DNA of 10,149 nucleotides from CAYQNU01 sp964419055 (GCA_964419055.1 CAYQNU010000043.1:1-10149); one strand, 5' to 3'; counted from the first letter of the stretch, positions 1 to 7,387 are shown. Numbers and translations are program-made. Notes: a model not told the origin generated them from the sequence alone.

Positions 1-79
1 GTAAATTTGAAGTGTGTGCTTCGTATGAACATTTGTGGTTAAATCGCCACCTTCGGGTAGCTGCAAAACGTTATAGCCA
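1..79. repeat. attC-like palindromic repeat, right part only
   Basis: This is the right portion of a repeat whose left arm lies outside the window. It contains GTGCTTCGTATGA at 16-28 and TTTGTGGTT at 32-40, both found again in the same order at 10069-10081 and 10086-10094. A small hairpin at 46-61 has the loop TTCG and one mismatch in a six-pair stem. The arm ends in GCAAAACGTTATAGCCA, ending at 79. The second copy starts with GCCTAAC followed by a GTTTGGC-type block, so the two would be left and right ends of the same kind of folded element. The core here, GTTATAG, does not fully fit the integron consensus GTTRRRY, so calling it attC is an inference. Confidence 0.55.
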
Positions 80-379
80 ATGGTAGGACGACCGTTCCAA
101 AGACGATAGACCGACCAAAATTTAAACATTAAAACAAAAACAAACCATTTTGACAGGTGACCAAAAACATACAGACCATATTGAAACGGGACAGCGAGTA
201 ATCCGACACTCAAGCCGCCCCAATGTTTTTTTATTTTTTTTTGCCGCCCCGCATTTTTTAAAAACAATTTTAGGCAGCCGCACAAGCGGCACATTTGGTT
301 TTGCCCCGACACACAAACCGACCCTTCGCAAAACCAAAAGAGCCACTTTTTTGCCATCGCACGACATAAACATTAGCAT
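80..379. other. Non-coding spacer before the copper regulator
   Basis: This stretch of 300 bases holds no convincing gene. It is visibly richer in G and C than the flanking genes, with blocks such as GCCGCCCC, and it has a long T tract (seven T at 226-232, then nine T at 234-242 after one A). A short hairpin GCCGC-ACAA-GCGGC lies at 277-290 and a larger inverted repeat at 294-338. Open frames in it give low-complexity proteins that match nothing I recognise. No good Bacteroidota promoter (TTTG, about 20 bp, TAnnTTTG) is visible before the start at 380, although TTTTTTG occurs at 347-353. Confidence 0.6.
294..338. repeat. 11-bp perfect inverted repeat
   Basis: TTTGGTTTTGC at 294-304 is matched exactly by GCAAAACCAAA at 328-338, leaving a 23-base loop. 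It ends 41 bases before the start of the AraC-family gene. No T run follows directly, so it does not look like an intrinsic terminator. It could be part of the leader of the regulator gene or a remnant of a repeated element. Confidence 0.6.
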
Positions 380-940
380 ATGAAAATTTATATCAAAAAT
401 ATGGTTTGTAATCGCTGCATTATGGTAGTAAAAAATGAATTGGATAAACTAGGTATTCAAACATTGAATATTAGTTTAGGTGAAGTTGAACTTAAATACG
501 ATTTGACCGATACTGAAAAAACAAACCTTGACAATCATCTAAAAACATTTGGATTTGAATTGATCGATGACAAAAAAAGTCGTCTGATTGGGCAAATTAA
601 GTCATTAATTATTGAAATTGTCCACCAAAATAATAGTGAACTAAATACTAATTTATCTGACCATATAAGTTCTAAGCTTCATCATGACTATACTTACTTA
701 TCAAATCTGTTTTCTGAAGTAGAAGGAACAACTATTGAAAAACACTTTATTGCTCAAAAAATTGAGAAGGTGAAAGAACTTTTAGTTTATGATGAATTAT
801 CATTAAGCGAAATTGCTTTTCAAATGAATTATTCGAGCGTTGGATATTTGAGCAATCAGTTTAAAAAAGTTACAGGACTTACCCCTACACACTTTAAGAA
901 TATCAAGGAAATAAAGCGCAAACCATTAGACGAAGTGTAA
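380..940 (+). CDS. AraC-family regulator with N-terminal metal-binding-like domain
   Basis: A 186-residue DNA-binding protein, probably the copper-responsive regulator of the downstream genes. Residues 1-62 resemble a heavy-metal-associated (HMA) ferredoxin-like domain: a first strand, then the motif MVCNRC with C10 and C13 at the usual loop position, then a helix. Residues 90-175 form a complete AraC DNA-binding domain with both helix-turn-helix units, HTH1 around 91-115 and HTH2 around 140-162, ending in the typical FKKVTGLTP signature. The usual large AraC sensor domain is absent. The gene lies 83 bp before the copper ATPase on the same strand, and that gap holds a candidate operator repeated before 3534. 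Copper sensing through C10/C13 is inferred from the motif and the neighbours. The ATG at 380 was chosen because it places the HMA-like strand directly at the N terminus; no Shine-Dalgarno site is visible, as is usual in this phylum. Confidence 0.88.
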   Translation: MKIYIKNMVCNRCIMVVKNELDKLGIQTLNISLGEVELKYDLTDTEKTNLDNHLKTFGFELIDDKKSRLIGQIKSLIIEIVHQNNSELNTNLSDHISSKLHHDYTYLSNLFSEVEGTTIEKHFIAQKIEKVKELLVYDELSLSEIAFQMNYSSVGYLSNQFKKVTGLTPTHFKNIKEIKRKPLDEV

Positions 941-942
941 AT

Positions 943-1000
943 GTTACAAATACAATCCAAAATCAGGTAACGGGTAAGAAGTGTAATGTTGCCATCTTTG
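943..1000 (+). promoter_or_regulatory. Candidate operator and promoter of the copper ATPase
   Basis: GTTAC at 943-947 and its inverse GTAAC at 967-971 are separated by 19 bp. A -7-like element CATCTTTG (one mismatch to TAnnTTTG) begins 26 bp after the start of GTAAC, at 993-1000; TAATGTTG at 984-991 is an alternative. The ATG lies 24 bases further on. The same motifs at the same distances occur at 3448-3505, and the flanking TAAATGTTACAAA block is identical. No TTTG lies at the -33 position, where GTAACG sits instead, which fits a promoter that needs an activator. The AraC-family protein encoded just upstream is the obvious candidate. Confidence 0.6.
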
Positions 1001-1023
1001 CCTTATAATTAAATAAAAAAGGT

Positions 1024-3435
1024 ATGGCAACAAATAATAATGAATTTCGGATACCACTTGAAGGCGTTGAAAGTGAACACTGTGCTTTAATTGTGGACAA
1101 TGGATTGAAAAAACTCAAAGATGTTGGATCGCACCGAGTAGAACTCAACAATAAGCAAGCAATAATTCAATCGAACAATCAGGATTCTATATCAGACGCA
1201 GTAAAAATCATTAGAGATTTGGGTTATGGAGTAACTACTGTAAAGAAATCATTCCCTGTATTGCAAATGACTTGTGCTTCTTGTGCCGTTAGCGTGGAGA
1301 GTATTATTAAATCTCAAGCAGGAGTCGTTAATGCAAATGTGAATTATGCAAATGCTAAGATTTCAGTTGAGTTCGTTCCGAGTTTGGTTAAAGTTGAAAG
1401 TTTGAGAAAAGCCGTTCAAAGCATTGGCTACGATTTATTGATTGATGAAAGTACTTCGGGTGATGAGTCCATTGAGTATATTCAGAAAGAAAACTTTAAA
1501 AAGCTCAAAATGAAAACTTATTGGGCATTGATTCTTTCTGTTCCAATTGTAATTATAGGTATGTTCTTTATGGATATGCCTTTTGCCAATGAAATAATGT
1601 GGTTTTTAAGTACCCCAGTTTTATTTTGGTTAGGGGGAGATTTTTACATCAATGCTTGGAAACAAGCCAAAAATCGCTCTGCCAATATGGATACCTTGGT
1701 GGCTTTGAGCACAGGAGTTGCATATATATTCAGCGTTTTCAACACTTTGTTTCCGCAATTCTGGCACGAAAGGGGATTACACGCTCACGTTTATTTTGAA
1801 GCTGCATCTGTTATCATTGGTTTTATATTGTTAGGTAAACTATTGGAAGAAAAAGCCAAAGGAAATACTTCATCAGCCATTAAAAAGTTGATGGGCTTAC
1901 AACCTAAAACAGTTACGATTGTGCACGATGGTGGTCATCAAATGGAAATCCCCATTGAGCAAGTTGAAATTGGCAATACGATTGTCGTAAAACCAGGTGA
2001 GCAAATTGCGGTAGATGGAACCGTCACCAATGGAAATTCTTATGTTGATGAAAGTATGTTGAGTGGTGAGCCTGTTCCTGTATTGAAAAATGAGAACGAA
2101 AAAGTATTTGCAGGTACAATAAACCAAAAAGGAAGTTTTCAATTCAAAGCCGACAAAATAGGCAGTGAAACAATGCTTGCGCATATTATAAAAATGGTGC
2201 AAGACGCACAAGGCAGCAAAGCTCCAGTTCAAAAATTAGTGGACAAAATTGCAGGTATTTTCGTGCCTGTTGTAATTATAATTGCAATAGCTTCATTTAT
2301 TGTATGGAATATTTTTGGCGGTGAAAACGCATTTACACAAGGCTTATTGGCGCTCGTAACCGTTTTAGTAATTGCTTGTCCTTGTGCTTTGGGTTTAGCA
2401 ACGCCAACTGCCATAATGGTTGGAGTGGGCAAAGGAGCTGAAAAAGGAATTTTAATTAAAGACGCTGAAAGTCTTGAATTGGCAAAAAAAGTAAATGCAG
2501 TAATACTCGATAAAACAGGAACTATTACTGAAGGGAGACCTGTTGTAACAAATGATTTTTGGGCTGATGATAATACAGCACTCAAGCAAATGCTATTCAG
2601 TATTGAAAAACAATCAGAACATCCTTTGGCAGAAGCGGTAGTTACCCATCTAAAAAATCAAAATACCATTTCAATATCAAAATTTGAAAGTATCACAGGA
2701 AAAGGAGCAAAAGCTGAAATTGACGGAGAAACTTATTTCATTGGAAACAAAAGACTAATGCAGGAAAATGAAATTTTAATTGAAAATTCTGTTGCTGAAA
2801 AAGCCAATCAATGGGGTAATGAAGCTAAGACAGTGATTTGGTTTGCCAATACAAAAAAAGTAATAGCCATATTGGCAATAGCTGACCAAATTAAAGCAAC
2901 TTCTAAAAAGGCAATCGAAGAATTACAGCTATCAGGTATTGAAGTTTATATGCTTACAGGCGACAATGAGATGACTGCCAAAGCAGTTTCAGAAAAAATT
3001 GGAATAAAACATTACAAAGCAGAAGTACTACCAGAACATAAAGCCGCATTCGTAAAACAATTGCAGCAGCAAGGAAAGGTTGTCGCAATGGTTGGCGATG
3101 GTATCAACGACAGCACAGCATTGGCACAGGCAGATGTGAGCATCGCAATGGGTAAAGGAAGTGACATTGCAATGGATGTAGCTAAGATGACCATTATCTC
3201 ATCTGACCTTACAAAAATTCCGGAAGCAATACATTTGTCAAAATCAACTGTCAGCACTATAAAACAAAATCTCTTTTGGGCATTTATTTACAACCTTATT
3301 GGAGTTCCCATTGCAGCAGGAATATTATACCCAATAAACGGATTCTTGCTTAACCCAATGATTGCAGGTGCAGCAATGGCATTGAGCAGTGTAAGTGTGG
3401 TAAGTAATAGTTTGTGGTTGAAGTATAAAAAATAA
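1024..3435 (+). CDS. copA: Cu+-exporting P1B-type ATPase
   Basis: An 803-residue inner-membrane pump that uses ATP to export Cu+ from the cytosol. The N terminus has two HMA-like domains. The first (about 8-72) is degenerate, with S17 and C20 where two cysteines are expected. The second (about 77-143) is intact with C84 and C87 in MTCASC. Eight membrane segments can be placed near 167-185, 191-207, 223-244, 254-273, 409-431, 440-462, 749-768 and 773-797. Catalytic motifs are complete: SGEP at 347-350 in the actuator domain, CPC at 452-454 in TM6, DKTGT with the phosphorylated D496, SEHP with H533/P534, and GDGIND at 691-696. Asn and Tyr in TM7 and the Met and Ser-Ser of TM8 fit the Cu+ (P1B-1) subgroup. 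Length is normal. It has its own candidate promoter, and the next gene starts 98 bp downstream behind a matching promoter. Confidence 0.96.
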   Translation: MATNNNEFRIPLEGVESEHCALIVDNGLKKLKDVGSHRVELNNKQAIIQSNNQDSISDAVKIIRDLGYGVTTVKKSFPVLQMTCASCAVSVESIIKSQAGVVNANVNYANAKISVEFVPSLVKVESLRKAVQSIGYDLLIDESTSGDESIEYIQKENFKKLKMKTYWALILSVPIVIIGMFFMDMPFANEIMWFLSTPVLFWLGGDFYINAWKQAKNRSANMDTLVALSTGVAYIFSVFNTLFPQFWHERGLHAHVYFEAASVIIGFILLGKLLEEKAKGNTSSAIKKLMGLQPKTVTIVHDGGHQMEIPIEQVEIGNTIVVKPGEQIAVDGTVTNGNSYVDESMLSGEPVPVLKNENEKVFAGTINQKGSFQFKADKIGSETMLAHIIKMVQDAQGSKAPVQKLVDKIAGIFVPVVIIIAIASFIVWNIFGGENAFTQGLLALVTVLVIACPCALGLATPTAIMVGVGKGAEKGILIKDAESLELAKKVNAVILDKTGTITEGRPVVTNDFWADDNTALKQMLFSIEKQSEHPLAEAVVTHLKNQNTISISKFESITGKGAKAEIDGETYFIGNKRLMQENEILIENSVAEKANQWGNEAKTVIWFANTKKVIAILAIADQIKATSKKAIEELQLSGIEVYMLTGDNEMTAKAVSEKIGIKHYKAEVLPEHKAAFVKQLQQQGKVVAMVGDGINDSTALAQADVSIAMGKGSDIAMDVAKMTIISSDLTKIPEAIHLSKSTVSTIKQNLFWAFIYNLIGVPIAAGILYPINGFLLNPMIAGAAMALSSVSVVSNSLWLKYKK

Positions 3436-3447
3436 GCAAACGTAAAT

Positions 3448-3505
3448 GTTACAAAACAATTCAAAAATACAGTAACGCAATTAGACAGAATACATACGAA
3501 ATTTG
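3448..3505 (+). promoter_or_regulatory. Second copy of the copper operator and promoter
   Basis: GTTAC at 3448-3452 and GTAAC at 3472-3476 are again separated by 19 bp, and a -7-like GAAATTTG (one mismatch to TAnnTTTG) begins 26 bp after the start of GTAAC, at 3498-3505. The block TAAATGTTACAAA (3443-3455) is identical to that after the regulator gene, and an ACAATyCAAAA block in the spacer is shared as well. Downstream sequence up to the ATG at 3534 is not conserved, which argues for selection on the operator rather than recent duplication of the whole region. It would drive the three-gene unit 3534-6946. Confidence 0.6.
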
Positions 3506-3533
3506 TACTGTAAATTATTAAACTAAAATTAAT

Positions 3534-3761
3534 ATGAATACAAAGGATAAAACATTAAAATTTAAAACCAACATCAACTGCAGTGGTTGTGTGGCAAAAG
3601 TAACACCTTTTCTGAACGATAAGATTGGTATTTCTCATTGGCATGTGGACACAGCAAGTAAAGACAAAATCCTTTCCGTGCATTTCGAAGGAATCTCAGA
3701 AGAACAAGTAATCCAAAAAGTACAGGAAGCTGGATTTAAAATAGAATCGTTAAACCAATAA
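3534..3761 (+). CDS. Small cytosolic HMA copper-chaperone-like protein
   Basis: A 75-residue single HMA domain, the usual size for CopZ-type chaperones. The metal-binding motif is NCSGC with C16 and C19; it is followed by the expected helix, and the tail QKVQEAGFKIESL matches the last helix and strand of the fold. The sequence lacks the Met of the common GMTC motif (I14 stands there). No signal peptide is present, so it should stay in the cytosol, where it could deliver Cu+ to the ATPase or buffer it. It is the first gene of a unit behind its own operator and promoter, and the following gene starts only 10 bases after its stop codon. The chaperone role is inferred from fold and context; a metal other than copper is possible but unlikely here. 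Confidence 0.85.
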   Translation: MNTKDKTLKFKTNINCSGCVAKVTPFLNDKIGISHWHVDTASKDKILSVHFEGISEEQVIQKVQEAGFKIESLNQ

Positions 3762-3771
3762 AAATATAAAT

Positions 3772-4650
3772 ATGAAAACAGTATCAATAATTGTATCTAC
3801 AAGTATGTTATTATTCTTGGGATACTCGTGTAATGCGCAAATCAAGAACAATAAAAGTGTTCAAATCAAAAATGCCAAAACCATTAGTGTAAAAATATTT
3901 GGAAATTGTGGAATGTGTGAAACAACCATTGAAAAGGCAGGTAATATAAAGAAAATTGTCAAAGTAGATTGGAATAAAGACACCAAAATGGCTACTCTTA
4001 TTTATGACAGCACAAAAACAAATCAGGATGAAATTTTGAAACGCATTGCATTAGCTGGTTATGATAGCAACCATTTTCTAGCACCAGATGATGTCTACAA
4101 CAATTTAGCAGGTTGTTGTCAATATGAAAGAGAAAACAAAACAGCAATTGTTACAACCACTACAATTGAAGACCATCCAATGCACGATATAGAAAATGAA
4201 GTTATAGCAATGCCAGAAGTAAATCAACTAAAAGCAGTTTTCGACAACTATTTTGCTGTAAAAGATGCTTTGGTGAAAACAGATGGAAATTCTTCAGCTA
4301 CAAAAGCAAAAGAATTGCTAACTGCAATTAATGTTGTGAAAATGGAGAAATTGAGTGATGAAGAACATATTATTTGGATGAAAGTAATGAAAGATTTAGC
4401 ATTTGATGCCAAGCATATTGCTGACACTCAAGATCCATCACTTCAGAGAGATCATTTTATTAATCTTTCAAAAAATATGTATGCACTTTTGAAAGTGTCA
4501 AAACAAGAAACACCAACCTATTATCAATATTGTCCAATGGCAAATGATGGCAAAGGTGCAAATTGGTTAAGCAAAGAAGATGCAGTAAAAAATCCTTATT
4601 ACGGCTCACAAATGTTGAACTGCGGTAAAACAGTAGAAACAATTAAATAA
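3772..4650 (+). CDS. Exported HMA and DUF3347 copper-binding protein
   Basis: A 292-residue periplasmic protein. Residues 1-22 form a signal peptide with probable cleavage after SCNA; C20 lies in a poor lipobox (GYSC), so a lipoprotein is less likely. Residues 36-100 form an HMA domain with C46 and C49 in GNCGMC. A short linker follows with paired cysteines C115-C116 in AGCCQYER, then a His/Met stretch HPMH at 135-138. Residues 150-292 match DUF3347, a Bacteroidota domain common beside copper efflux genes: a helical part, then the end motif YYQYCPMANDGKGANWL with C254 and M256, and NPYYG and C284 near the terminus. It probably binds copper in the periplasm, perhaps handing it to the oxidase encoded 46 bp downstream. 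It is closely linked to the small HMA gene before it. The biochemical function of DUF3347 is not known to me, so the partner assignment is inference. Confidence 0.85.
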   Translation: MKTVSIIVSTSMLLFLGYSCNAQIKNNKSVQIKNAKTISVKIFGNCGMCETTIEKAGNIKKIVKVDWNKDTKMATLIYDSTKTNQDEILKRIALAGYDSNHFLAPDDVYNNLAGCCQYERENKTAIVTTTTIEDHPMHDIENEVIAMPEVNQLKAVFDNYFAVKDALVKTDGNSSATKAKELLTAINVVKMEKLSDEEHIIWMKVMKDLAFDAKHIADTQDPSLQRDHFINLSKNMYALLKVSKQETPTYYQYCPMANDGKGANWLSKEDAVKNPYYGSQMLNCGKTVETIK

Positions 4651-4696
4651 TAATATTAGGTAGAATATTAATAATTTTAACAATGAAATTCTTAAA

Positions 4697-6946
4697 ATGG
4701 ATAATCAAAATAACATTTGTAAAAAACTGTTGCCGATAGCATTATTGCTTTTAGTAACTCAATTGACCTATGCTCAAAAAACAGTTAGATATGATCTTTA
4801 TGTAAAAGACACTTTAGTTAATTTTGCTGGGAAAGAAAAGCAAGCCATTGCTGTGAACGGACAAATACCTATGCCTACATTAGTATTTACAGAAGGAGAT
4901 ACAGCCGAAATTCATGTACACAATTTACTAAAAGAAGAAACTTCATTGCATTGGCACGGACTTCTTTTGCCTAATAAAGAAGATGGCGTTCCTAATTTAA
5001 CGCAAATGCCCATCAAACCAAACACTACTCATGTTTATAAATTCCCTATCATTCAAAATGGGACACATTGGTATCATTCGCACTCTGGCTTGCAGGAACA
5101 AATAGGCATGTATGGAAACTTTGTAATGTTAAAAAGGCAAGATGATAAAACATTTAGAAAAGGGATAGATGATTTGCCAACCTTACCCATCGTATTAAGT
5201 GAATGGACAAATGTTAAACCCGAAAACATTCATAGGATGTTGCACAACGCCAACGATTATCCTGCTTTGAAAAAAAATTCTGTTCAAAGCTATGCAGAAG
5301 CTATAAAAGCTGACCATTTCAAAACCAAACTAAAAAACGAATGGAAAAGAATGTTAGCAATGGACGTAAGCGATGTGTATTACGAAAAAATATTGATTAA
5401 TGGCAAAACAAGTTCAGACCTTACAAAAATTGATGGAAAAGAATTAAAAGCAGGCGATAAAGTGCGGTTAAGAATTTCTAACGGAGGCGCTTCTTCATAC
5501 TTTTGGCTTACATATGCAGGAGGAAAAATTACCGTAGTTGCTAATGATGGTAACGATGTTGAGCCTGTTGAAGTAGATAGATTAATTATTGCCGTTTCAG
5601 AAACTTATGATGTAATAGTAACTATTCCGACCGAAAGTACAGCTTTCGAATTTTTGGCAACTACCGAAGACCGTACTAATTCCGCATCACTATATATTGG
5701 AAACGGAATCAAACAACTGAAATCCCCTCAACCAAGGTTGAAATATTTTGAAGGAATGAAGATGATGAACGATATGATGAAAATGAATGGCGAACTAGAT
5801 GATATGGGTATGAATATGAGCCTTAACCAAATGGATATGAATGTAGTAATGTATCCTGAAATAACGGGCGAAAGCAAACCCAAGCAAAGTGATGACGATC
5901 CAAACCGATATAATGCTAATGCTTTGGCAGAAATTGTTACTTTAAATTATGCAATGCTTAAATCACCTAACAATACTTCTCTTCCAAAAGATGCTCCCGT
6001 AAAAGTGTTAAAATTTACCCTTACTGGAAATATGAATCGTTATGTTTGGAGTTTAGATAATAAAGTTGTTTCCGAAACAGACAAAATATTGATTAAAAAA
6101 GGAGAAAATGTTCGTATCGTTTTATATAACAATTCAATGATGCGACACCCAATGCATTTGCATGGACACGATTTTCGCCTACTCAATGGACAAGGCGACA
6201 ATGCGCCATTAAAAAACGTTGTAGACATTATGCCAATGGAAACCGACACATTGGAATTTAACGCTAATGCAGAGGGTGATTGGTTTTTTCATTGTCACAT
6301 ACTCTATCACATGATGAGTGGTATGGGTAGGGTTTTTACGTATGAAAATCAAGCCTCGAACCCACTAATCATAAAGCCTAAATTAGCTCAGCGTAAATTA
6401 TTTGCAGATGACCGCAAATTTCATTTTATGGCAGACAACGATTTTGCTACTAACGGAAACGATGGTATGGTAATGTTACAAAATACTCGTTGGAGCGTAG
6501 GTACAGAATGGCGTTTAGGATATCATGATATGCACGGTTATGAAACAGAAACGCACTTTGGACGTTACATCGGAAAAATGCAATGGTTCATGCCATTCGT
6601 TGGTTTTGATTGGCGATACAGAAAAATGGGAATAGATGAACAAGAAGAAAATTTATTCGGACAAGTAAATAAAAAGGACAACAGAACTGCATTAAGTTTA
6701 GGATTTATGTATACGCTTCCAATGTTGGTGAATTTTCAAGCAGAAATGTATCACGATGGAATTGTTCGACTTTCATTAATGCGAGAAGATATACCGATTT
6801 CAAAAAGAATAAGAGCAGGTTTTATGATTAATACAGACAAAGAATTTATGGTTGACTTACGATATATAATAAATAAAAATATGGGGATTAGGACGCATTA
6901 CGATAGCGACATGGGTTTTGGAGTAGGATTTACACTGAATTATTAA
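4697..6946 (+). CDS. Multicopper oxidase fused to a CopB-like barrel domain
   Basis: A 749-residue exported protein, probably oxidising Cu+ to the less toxic Cu2+. A signal peptide occupies 1-26 (cleavage after TYA). All four copper-ligand motifs are present: HWHG at 85-88, HWYHSH at 124-129, HPMHLHGH at 484-491, and HCH at 532-534 with H538 and M543 completing the type 1 site. A Met-rich stretch at 354-385 has 12 methionines in 32 residues, as in CopA-type oxidases that bind Cu+. The oxidase part ends near 560. Residues about 567-749 alternate polar and hydrophobic residues with many aromatic residues and end in GFTLNY, a terminal aromatic as in outer-membrane barrels; this part resembles CopB, usually a separate gene. 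The protein may therefore be anchored in the outer membrane with the oxidase in the periplasm. An overlapping out-of-frame ATG at 4683 gives only 18 codons, so 4697 was kept as start. Confidence 0.92.
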   Translation: MDNQNNICKKLLPIALLLLVTQLTYAQKTVRYDLYVKDTLVNFAGKEKQAIAVNGQIPMPTLVFTEGDTAEIHVHNLLKEETSLHWHGLLLPNKEDGVPNLTQMPIKPNTTHVYKFPIIQNGTHWYHSHSGLQEQIGMYGNFVMLKRQDDKTFRKGIDDLPTLPIVLSEWTNVKPENIHRMLHNANDYPALKKNSVQSYAEAIKADHFKTKLKNEWKRMLAMDVSDVYYEKILINGKTSSDLTKIDGKELKAGDKVRLRISNGGASSYFWLTYAGGKITVVANDGNDVEPVEVDRLIIAVSETYDVIVTIPTESTAFEFLATTEDRTNSASLYIGNGIKQLKSPQPRLKYFEGMKMMNDMMKMNGELDDMGMNMSLNQMDMNVVMYPEITGESKPKQSDDDPNRYNANALAEIVTLNYAMLKSPNNTSLPKDAPVKVLKFTLTGNMNRYVWSLDNKVVSETDKILIKKGENVRIVLYNNSMMRHPMHLHGHDFRLLNGQGDNAPLKNVVDIMPMETDTLEFNANAEGDWFFHCHILYHMMSGMGRVFTYENQASNPLIIKPKLAQRKLFADDRKFHFMADNDFATNGNDGMVMLQNTRWSVGTEWRLGYHDMHGYETETHFGRYIGKMQWFMPFVGFDWRYRKMGIDEQEENLFGQVNKKDNRTALSLGFMYTLPMLVNFQAEMYHDGIVRLSLMREDIPISKRIRAGFMINTDKEFMVDLRYIINKNMGIRTHYDSDMGFGVGFTLNY

Positions 6947-6965
6947 ATACAACTCTATTCACAAG

Positions 6966-6994
6966 CAATTTCAAAAAAGTTAAAATTGTTTTTG
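6966..6994 (+). terminator. Weak candidate terminator of the copper unit
   Basis: CAATTT at 6966-6971 pairs with AAATTG at 6983-6988 across an 11-base loop, and TTTTTG follows at 6989-6994. It lies 20 bases after the stop codon of the oxidase. The stem is short and AT-rich, so it would be unstable; it is the best candidate in this stretch but not a strong one. Confidence 0.25.
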
Positions 6995-7319
6995 TTAAAA
7001 TTTTCAGACTCGAATAAAATGCTTTAAACATATTGATTGACAGATATTGAATACTACTTAAACGTGATACTCACATTAAACTGTATGGTCCGTAGGTATA
7101 TCATTCTTTTGCAAAAGTATTGTTCTAGTGTATCAATTGAAATGATTTATAAATTTTGATTTGTACAAAAATAGGTTTGAGAAAATTAACAGTAGTAATT
7201 TATTCTATATGAAAAAAACCGATCAAAAGTAACGACCCAATCGAGCTATATTTTTTAAGGGGAGTTATTAATTGTCAGTCTTCTAGTCAGAAAATTCAAT
7301 ACTAATCAACTGATTGTTT

Positions 7320-7358
7320 GATTTGTAAATTACCACATCTTTTTGATGATTTGTAAAT
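7320..7358 (+). repeat. 11-bp direct repeat over the helicase promoter
   Basis: GATTTGTAAAT occurs at 7320-7330 and again at 7348-7358, 28 bp apart start to start. A shortened copy GATTTGTA is at 7158-7165. The second full copy lies between the -33 and -7 elements of the promoter proposed at 7342-7374, a position where a bound protein would block transcription. In AT-rich DNA a repeat of this length can be chance. Confidence 0.45.
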
Positions 7359-7374
7359 ATAATGTGTATTTTTG
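7342..7374 (+). promoter_or_regulatory. Bacteroidota-type promoter for the helicase gene
   Basis: TTTG at 7342-7345 and TATTTTTG at 7367-7374 match both parts of the Bacteroidota promoter consensus, TTTG and TAnnTTTG, with a 21-bp spacer inside the usual range. Transcription would start near 7380, giving a leader of about 120 bases before the ATG at 7503. The promoter lies upstream of the GTTAGGCACA boundary at 7457, so if that is a cassette edge, the promoter belongs to the recipient locus and not to the cassette. Confidence 0.5.
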
Positions 7375-7387
7375 AAAGGAAATAGAA

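Noticed and set aside
122..379. Minus-strand open frame of 85 codons in the same spacer
   Set aside because: It is the antisense of the T tract and inverted repeat, has no promoter or start context, and all supported genes in the window are on the + strand.
150..383. Open frame of 77 codons on the + strand in the spacer before the regulator
   Set aside because: The translation is low-complexity, rich in Phe, Thr, Arg and Pro, and runs through the T tract and the inverted repeat. It overlaps the start of the AraC gene and resembles no protein I know.
943..971. GTTAC-N19-GTAAC as a MerR/CueR-type operator
   Set aside because: MerR-type sites lie between the two promoter elements. Here both half-sites are upstream of or over the -33 position, and no MerR-family gene is present; the AraC protein is the simpler candidate.
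2229..2585. Long minus-strand frames inside the ATPase, oxidase and helicase genes
   Set aside because: They lie antisense to genes with intact catalytic motifs, have no family resemblance, and are frame shadows.
4683..4739. Short frame ATG at 4683, 18 codons, overlapping the oxidase start
   Set aside because: It is out of frame with the oxidase, stops quickly and has no recognisable product. It might be a small upstream frame, but the signal peptide from 4697 is complete without it.
6471..6504. TAATGTTACAAAATAC inside the oxidase gene as a third copper operator
   Set aside because: No GTAAC follows 24 bp after GTTAC and the bases encode conserved-looking protein sequence, so it is likely chance.
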